A stretch of 25,000 nucleotides of DNA, from contig ADNK01003136.1 of the NCBI GenBank assembly GCA_000320545.1, positions 1 through 25,000 on the forward strand, in the 5' to 3' direction. Source of the stretch: Bigelowiella natans CCMP2755 (taxonomy: Eukaryota > Cercozoa > Chlorarachniophyceae). Within the stretch, counting starts at the first letter, position 1; each line of letters opens with the position of its first letter. Below are positions 21,169 through 25,000 of this stretch, in pieces. Made by a program: the position numbers and the translations under genes. The notes beneath the pieces were generated by a model. The model was not told where the DNA came from. It did no database searches and saw only the letters and a list, made by a program, of their open reading frames with translations.

Positions 21169-22613
21169 TGAGAAGAAATAAGAGAGGGAAGGAGCGAAAA
21201 CTGGTTGTTGATGAGAATGGCAATGCAATGCTATATCTTCCTTAAGCATCATGGTTGCATCATCCTTGATAATGAACGACATAACCTGGTGTACATCTAT
21301 CTACAAGGGATACAAAGTACACGTCCAGATGCAACAGAAAACAATCAAACCTCAGGTTTACGAATGCGTGTGTGTGTGTGTTTGTGCGTGCGTGTCGATA
21401 TAACCTGGGAGAAATATATGGTGAAGTCCTCTCCTACAATATGTACCAAATCATATATTCATATACGACTGCAACCCACAGTTGATAAGGTGCAGAGTGA
21501 AAAAGGAGAAGGGAGAAGAACGGCCATTTTTATGTCACCACATGTCAAATCTTCCTATTCCGAAATAAGGGGCATAACACGATATCTAATTTCATCATCA
21601 GGGAAGGATGATGTAGACGAGAAGATGGCGAACATGAAGCTCAGGGAGGGATGATGTAGATGAGAAGGTGGCGAACATGAAGCTCAATGCTGCCGAAAAC
21701 AGTTATCTCCACTCAAAATCATAACGCGGAGGTTGTCCTACGTAGCTGTTGGTGCTGTTGATGCTATGAGTAAATGATAATAAAATCAAAGAGGTATGAC
21801 TGGATAGAGTACGCACTCACTGCACGCACAGCAGCACATGTACAATGGGTGAAAACTCATGATTCTAAGCAATTGATTTTTGGTGAGCCTATTTTAGTAC
21901 GTACACATGTCATTAAATCACATGACTTTTGTGCAATATTGTGACTTAAAGACTCTTGTACGTTCCCCAGCAAACGTGCATGCCACAGTGGATGCGTACA
22001 TGATCGATGCGCGGCTCCTCATCATCACAGCGCATCGCAGGCAGCATGCAGTCGATCGACAAGCTAGCAAAGAGCGAATTTGCGTAGCGTACGTAGCCTG
22101 CTAGCCTACACGTGACAATGATCACTATGCTGCGTTTGTGTCGATGTGACGTGTATTTCATTCGTTCTAGCGTTGTGCGACCATGGGCACAAATAGACAC
22201 AGCACACACGCCTGACGCACTAGCTAGCACGCACGCACGTGACACGTGTTGCATGCACATCTAGACATGTTGCACACTAGCACAGTGAGACCATGCATGT
22301 ATACGGACATACCTAGACAGTGCACATGTGACACACATTGTGTGGCTATGTTACACAACAATCTGTTCTAGTTCAGTGCTCGTCATCCTCTACTTGCTAG
22401 CTTGGGACTTCATTCCTGGTGTGAACTTGGCCGCCGTGCATGGACCACACTGACGACCCTGCATTTCATTTCCCTATACTGTTCGCTGAAAATAATCATG
22501 AAATCAAGTCACACCAAAATTAGGAAAAATGAATTATTTGCCCAGAAATATTGGTCAGCATCCCCCTACCAATTTCCTCTGTTTCTATGGCTCAACGCAC
22601 ACGCAAAAACATC
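21169..22613. other. No gene supported; small duplication and palindrome-rich patch
   Basis: A plus-strand open frame at 21205-21654 has no recognisable motif and includes a GT-rich low-complexity stretch, so I do not call it. A tandem duplication of about 43 bases starts at 21607 (GATGATGTAGACGAG) and repeats at 21650 (GATGATGTAGATGAG). From about 21960 to 22330 the sequence is GC-richer, lacks microsatellites and is full of 6-base palindromes (GCATGC, ATCGAT, GCTAGC, CGTACG, CACGTG, GTGCAC). Confidence 0.5.
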
Positions 22614-22883
22614 TCAGCACACCGATTGTTCCTCAGGTGTTAACAAAAATACATTGCCGGTTGCCTCCACGAATTTCTTTATTATTTCCTTCAGTTCTGC
22701 CTCCTTCACCTTGATTTCCTCTTGTGTTTCAGCTGTTTGCGCCCTCAATGAGGATTTTTCTCTGCCATATTCTCCCTTATCGATGATGCCTTTTAAAACG
22801 AGCTGATCTTTGTTTCCCAGTTGCTCGTTTAACTTGTTCTCCTTCTCCCTCAATTTCTCGATTTGTTTGCTAATAGAGTCCAT
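22614..22883 (-). CDS. Small coiled-coil protein, 89 codons
   Basis: ATG at 22883 (preceded directly by an in-frame TAG) to TGA. The protein is almost entirely a predicted coiled coil of Lys/Glu heptads: MDSISKQIEKLREKENKLNE, then LKGIIDKGEYGREKSSLRAQ, then EIKVKEAELKEIIKKFVEA. It is not repetitive, and codon use looks like real coding sequence. The GIIDKGEY-plus-helix pattern resembles the coiled-coil segment of serine recombinases, but there is no catalytic or zinc-ribbon part here, so that is only a resemblance. The ATG also sits right after a possible acceptor (AAAATTAG), and GTGTGC near the stop could be a donor, so it may be one exon of a larger gene. Confidence 0.5.
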   Translation of the reverse strand: MDSISKQIEKLREKENKLNEQLGNKDQLVLKGIIDKGEYGREKSSLRAQTAETQEEIKVKEAELKEIIKKFVEATGNVFLLTPEEQSVC

Positions 22884-23305
22884 CTAATTTTCCCATACCG
22901 TAATCCCCGTACGCTAAGAACACATCAAAGCTTATGACCCTGAGAGCAAGCCTCGTAGGCCTGTGCTCTCAAACTCCTCCCACTGGGGATTCCATCATCA
23001 TCGTCATTCCTTTTCGCGGAATGGATGGGGAGAAATTGAGTTGACATCGCTGATGTGGGCGTGTAGATCCACACTTGGATCTAATTTGTTCGTGCAACCA
23101 TGAGATGAGAAATCAAGATCATAGTTCGCTAGGAATCGATCGATGTGCGACTCACAAGTCTCCATGGTCCAGCTCTAGGTGCTTGATGGTAGTCGCATGA
23201 ATCTGCCTACTAGATAGTCTAGTTTTGCACTTTTTGACTTGTCGCAGCATGATATATTTAGGACATTTAATGTGCGAATTCCTACATAAAAATCCCTCAG
23301 AATAC
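22884..23305. other. Intergenic region between divergent ORFs; strong hairpin
   Basis: Separates the minus-strand coiled-coil ORF from the plus-strand membrane-protein gene and may hold both promoters (inference). A near-perfect inverted repeat lies at 22941-22971: TGAGAGCA … TGCTCTCA with an inner GCCT/AGGC stem around CGT. No other feature recognised. Confidence 0.5.
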
Positions 23306-25000
23306 ATGATGCGACAAGATCCATTTATTGTCGTAGGAATTGCATTTCGGCACGTAAAAAAGTAAGAGAAGGCTGACGAGAGTAGTACCCGAACCGACAC
23401 CTTGGAGGGGAGGGGATGGAAGGATTTAAAAGCAGCATTAAGGGCTATCATACGAAAGAAACAACTCACTCCTTTTGTGGAAAGAATGATTTTCGAAAGA
23501 GAAAAGGCTCTAGGAATTGGGGTTTAGCAGGTTCTCATCAGTAGACGACGTCATCAACCGAAGGAACGCCTCTCGGAAGTTATTCTCGAGTCCTGCGAAG
23601 GATATTGACTTTATCAGAAGCATATTCTCATACGGGTTGAAGGTATTAAAAACGAAAAATAAATAAATGTATCTTATAATGCGCTTCCCTTTTGATTCGT
23701 GGGTTGCTGCATTGTTGGCGTTTACATTCACATAGGCGATTATCTGGACAGCCTGATATGTCTTGTGAAACGCTTCCCGACGAGCCGTTAAGTCTTACGG
23801 TACGATCGTTTTCAATTAGAAAATCACATGCGATAAAATAATGCTGGATTGTATCACATACTAACATAAGCTAAATCACACAGCCATAAACTGTGGAAGA
23901 TCACACTTGCCTTATTTCAATGGTATTCGTAACATCAGCATGTTGGAGCAAACGAGAGCACTGTAGAAACAACCGATAAAGATATCCATACGGAAGACTA
24001 CGGTCTAGATAAGAAGCACGTGCAGCAAGACGCCTCTTACATTCAGCAAATCGACCAAAACTGTAGCCATTGCAATGAGATTACTCCCTCGCCGCCAGAA
24101 GTGAGAGTGCTCTCAACGGATGAACAACTTGTTTCAGACAAGGAAAAAGTGTTTACGATCACAATTGCTGTCAGAGACGACGATGAAGACGACGATTATG
24201 AACAAGATGATGACGAAGATGATGATTGTGTCGATTCCCAACTATCATCACCTGACTGTAGTAGTAGCATTAGTAGGAGGAAGAGAAGGGGAGACGAGAT
24301 GGTTGAATGTGTTGTACCATCCGCTTCTGAGCAGCCCATCTACATTCAATTGGATGCAAATACGCTGCGAGAGGCTCTTAGGGGGCCAAAGGCGATAGAA
24401 TACGGATCTTTAGCTGATTCTCCGCACTCTACTTTATCAACTTTGATCTCAGCAGAGGCCGCTCCGCAGCAAGACAATGGTGTCCAACCCTTGCAAGATA
24501 GCTTCAGGGCAGCGGTCTCTCCTCCGTTATCATCGTGGGAATCTTTCCCAGCAAAGTACTGCTGCTGCCGAGCGAGTGCTAGGATCTCGAAGATGAAGAT
24601 GGGATTGATCATTACTAGCGCGTTTGTCTCGATATTGTTGGTGTTACTGGTCGCCTCTGCGCGAGTAGTATACATTACGGAGCTCAAGGATGTAGCGGAA
24701 GTTCCAGGTGACAGTCATTTCTACCACCGTCATCTGCCCCTGCCAGGCGATCCCCGGAGAAATCAGAATAGCCCGGGATATAAATCTTCGTCAGATTCTC
24801 ATCAACATCGTAATCAGGACCAGGACCACAACCCAGCCAATCTTCCCTTAGACCCTCTTCAAAATACTGATAATAAAACGCCTTCTGTAGAGAACCCACC
24901 ACCCCCATCAGTAGCAGCAGCAGCTCCGCCTCCTGAGCCTTTAGACGACCCTGGAGAAGCTGCGGCGAGAGCAGGTAGTATTTTGTTAAATCATACACTT
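23306..25000 (+). CDS. Unrecognised single-pass membrane protein, N-terminal part (runs off the window)
   Basis: Plus-strand exons: 23306-23353, 23372-23476, 23514-23642, 23752-23799, 23939 to beyond the window (or to a donor GTAGTA at 24975). All are phase 0. The last exon is open for over 1 kb from the acceptor AACATCAG. Cytosolic part: an acidic stretch (VRDDDEDDDYEQDDDEDDD), a basic SRRKRRG, then KYCCCRASARISKMK directly before a membrane segment of about 21 residues (GLIITSAFVSILLVLLVASA, roughly 24602-24661). After it comes a Pro/Asn/Asp/Gln-rich stalk. The positive and triple-Cys flank suggests a type II orientation with possible palmitoylation; the layout resembles Golgi or surface type II proteins, but no catalytic domain is in the window. 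The start codon (ATG ATG at 23306) and the first introns, 18 and 37 bases long, are uncertain. Confidence 0.65.
23939..25000 (+). CDS. Large exon of the membrane protein with the transmembrane helix
   Basis: Continuous open frame from the acceptor at 23936-23938 to the window edge; an in-frame TAA sits just upstream at 23930. It contains the acidic region at about 24176-24230, the triple-Cys motif at about 24560-24568, the membrane helix and the stalk. The opposite-strand ORFs at 24346-24687 and 24684-24998 are shadows of this exon. Confidence 0.8.

Noticed and set aside
21205-21654. 149-codon plus-strand ORF after pICln
   Set aside because: No recognisable motif; includes a GT-repeat stretch and part of a tandem duplication; pICln already ends at 21168.
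24346-24998. Minus-strand ORFs of 113 and 104 codons
   Set aside because: Shadows of the long plus-strand membrane-protein exon, whose composition and domain layout are better.
1-25000. CRISPR array or bacterial mobile element
   Set aside because: The repeats are simple microsatellites without spacers, and the genes are spliced eukaryotic ones.

Overview
This is a stretch of nuclear DNA from an intron-rich eukaryote. All recognisable genes are split by GT-AG introns, and di- and trinucleotide microsatellites fill the introns and sometimes run into exons. There are no operons, ribosome binding sites, tRNA or rRNA genes that I can support. I cannot name the species. The genes themselves (CLASP, a USP25/28-type deubiquitinase, pICln) are general eukaryotic ones, and the mix of many small introns, Asn/Ser/Asp/Thr-rich protein insertions and dense microsatellites suggests a protist. 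Gene models were built by hand from acceptor/donor sites, open frames and intron phase; they are not backed by transcripts.

Layout. Positions 3-5411, minus strand: a CLASP-type TOG-domain protein in at least 14 exons; its core exons join in phase, while the N- and C-terminal ends are tentative. Positions 5412-6163: no gene seen. Positions 6164-8240: a 2-kb island almost without the dinucleotide TpA, flanked by TpA-rich DNA, with no gene I can recognise. Positions 8313-18404 (possibly to 18596), minus strand: a ubiquitin carboxyl-terminal hydrolase of the USP25/USP28 kind in 27-28 exons. The 27 exons join in phase for about 1,280 codons and carry a UIM, Cys box, Gln/Asp box, QRF-like box and His box. 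Positions 18675-19033, minus strand: the last two exons of an unrecognised small protein. Positions 19559-21168, plus strand: pICln (CLNS1A, methylosome subunit) in nine small exons, all in phase. Positions 21169-22613: no gene seen, but a palindrome-rich patch at about 21960-22330. Positions 22614-22883, minus strand: an 89-codon coiled-coil ORF. Positions 23306 to the window end, plus strand: the N-terminal part of an unrecognised single-pass membrane protein that runs out of the window.

The recognised genes do not form a pathway: microtubule plus-end regulation, deubiquitination and snRNP/methylosome assembly are ordinary housekeeping roles. The most unusual things here are the TpA-depleted island, (GTA)n microsatellites that begin exactly at 5' splice sites, very long low-complexity insertions inside the USP catalytic domain (one between the catalytic His and the Asn/Asp), and inverted trinucleotide-repeat hairpins in introns.
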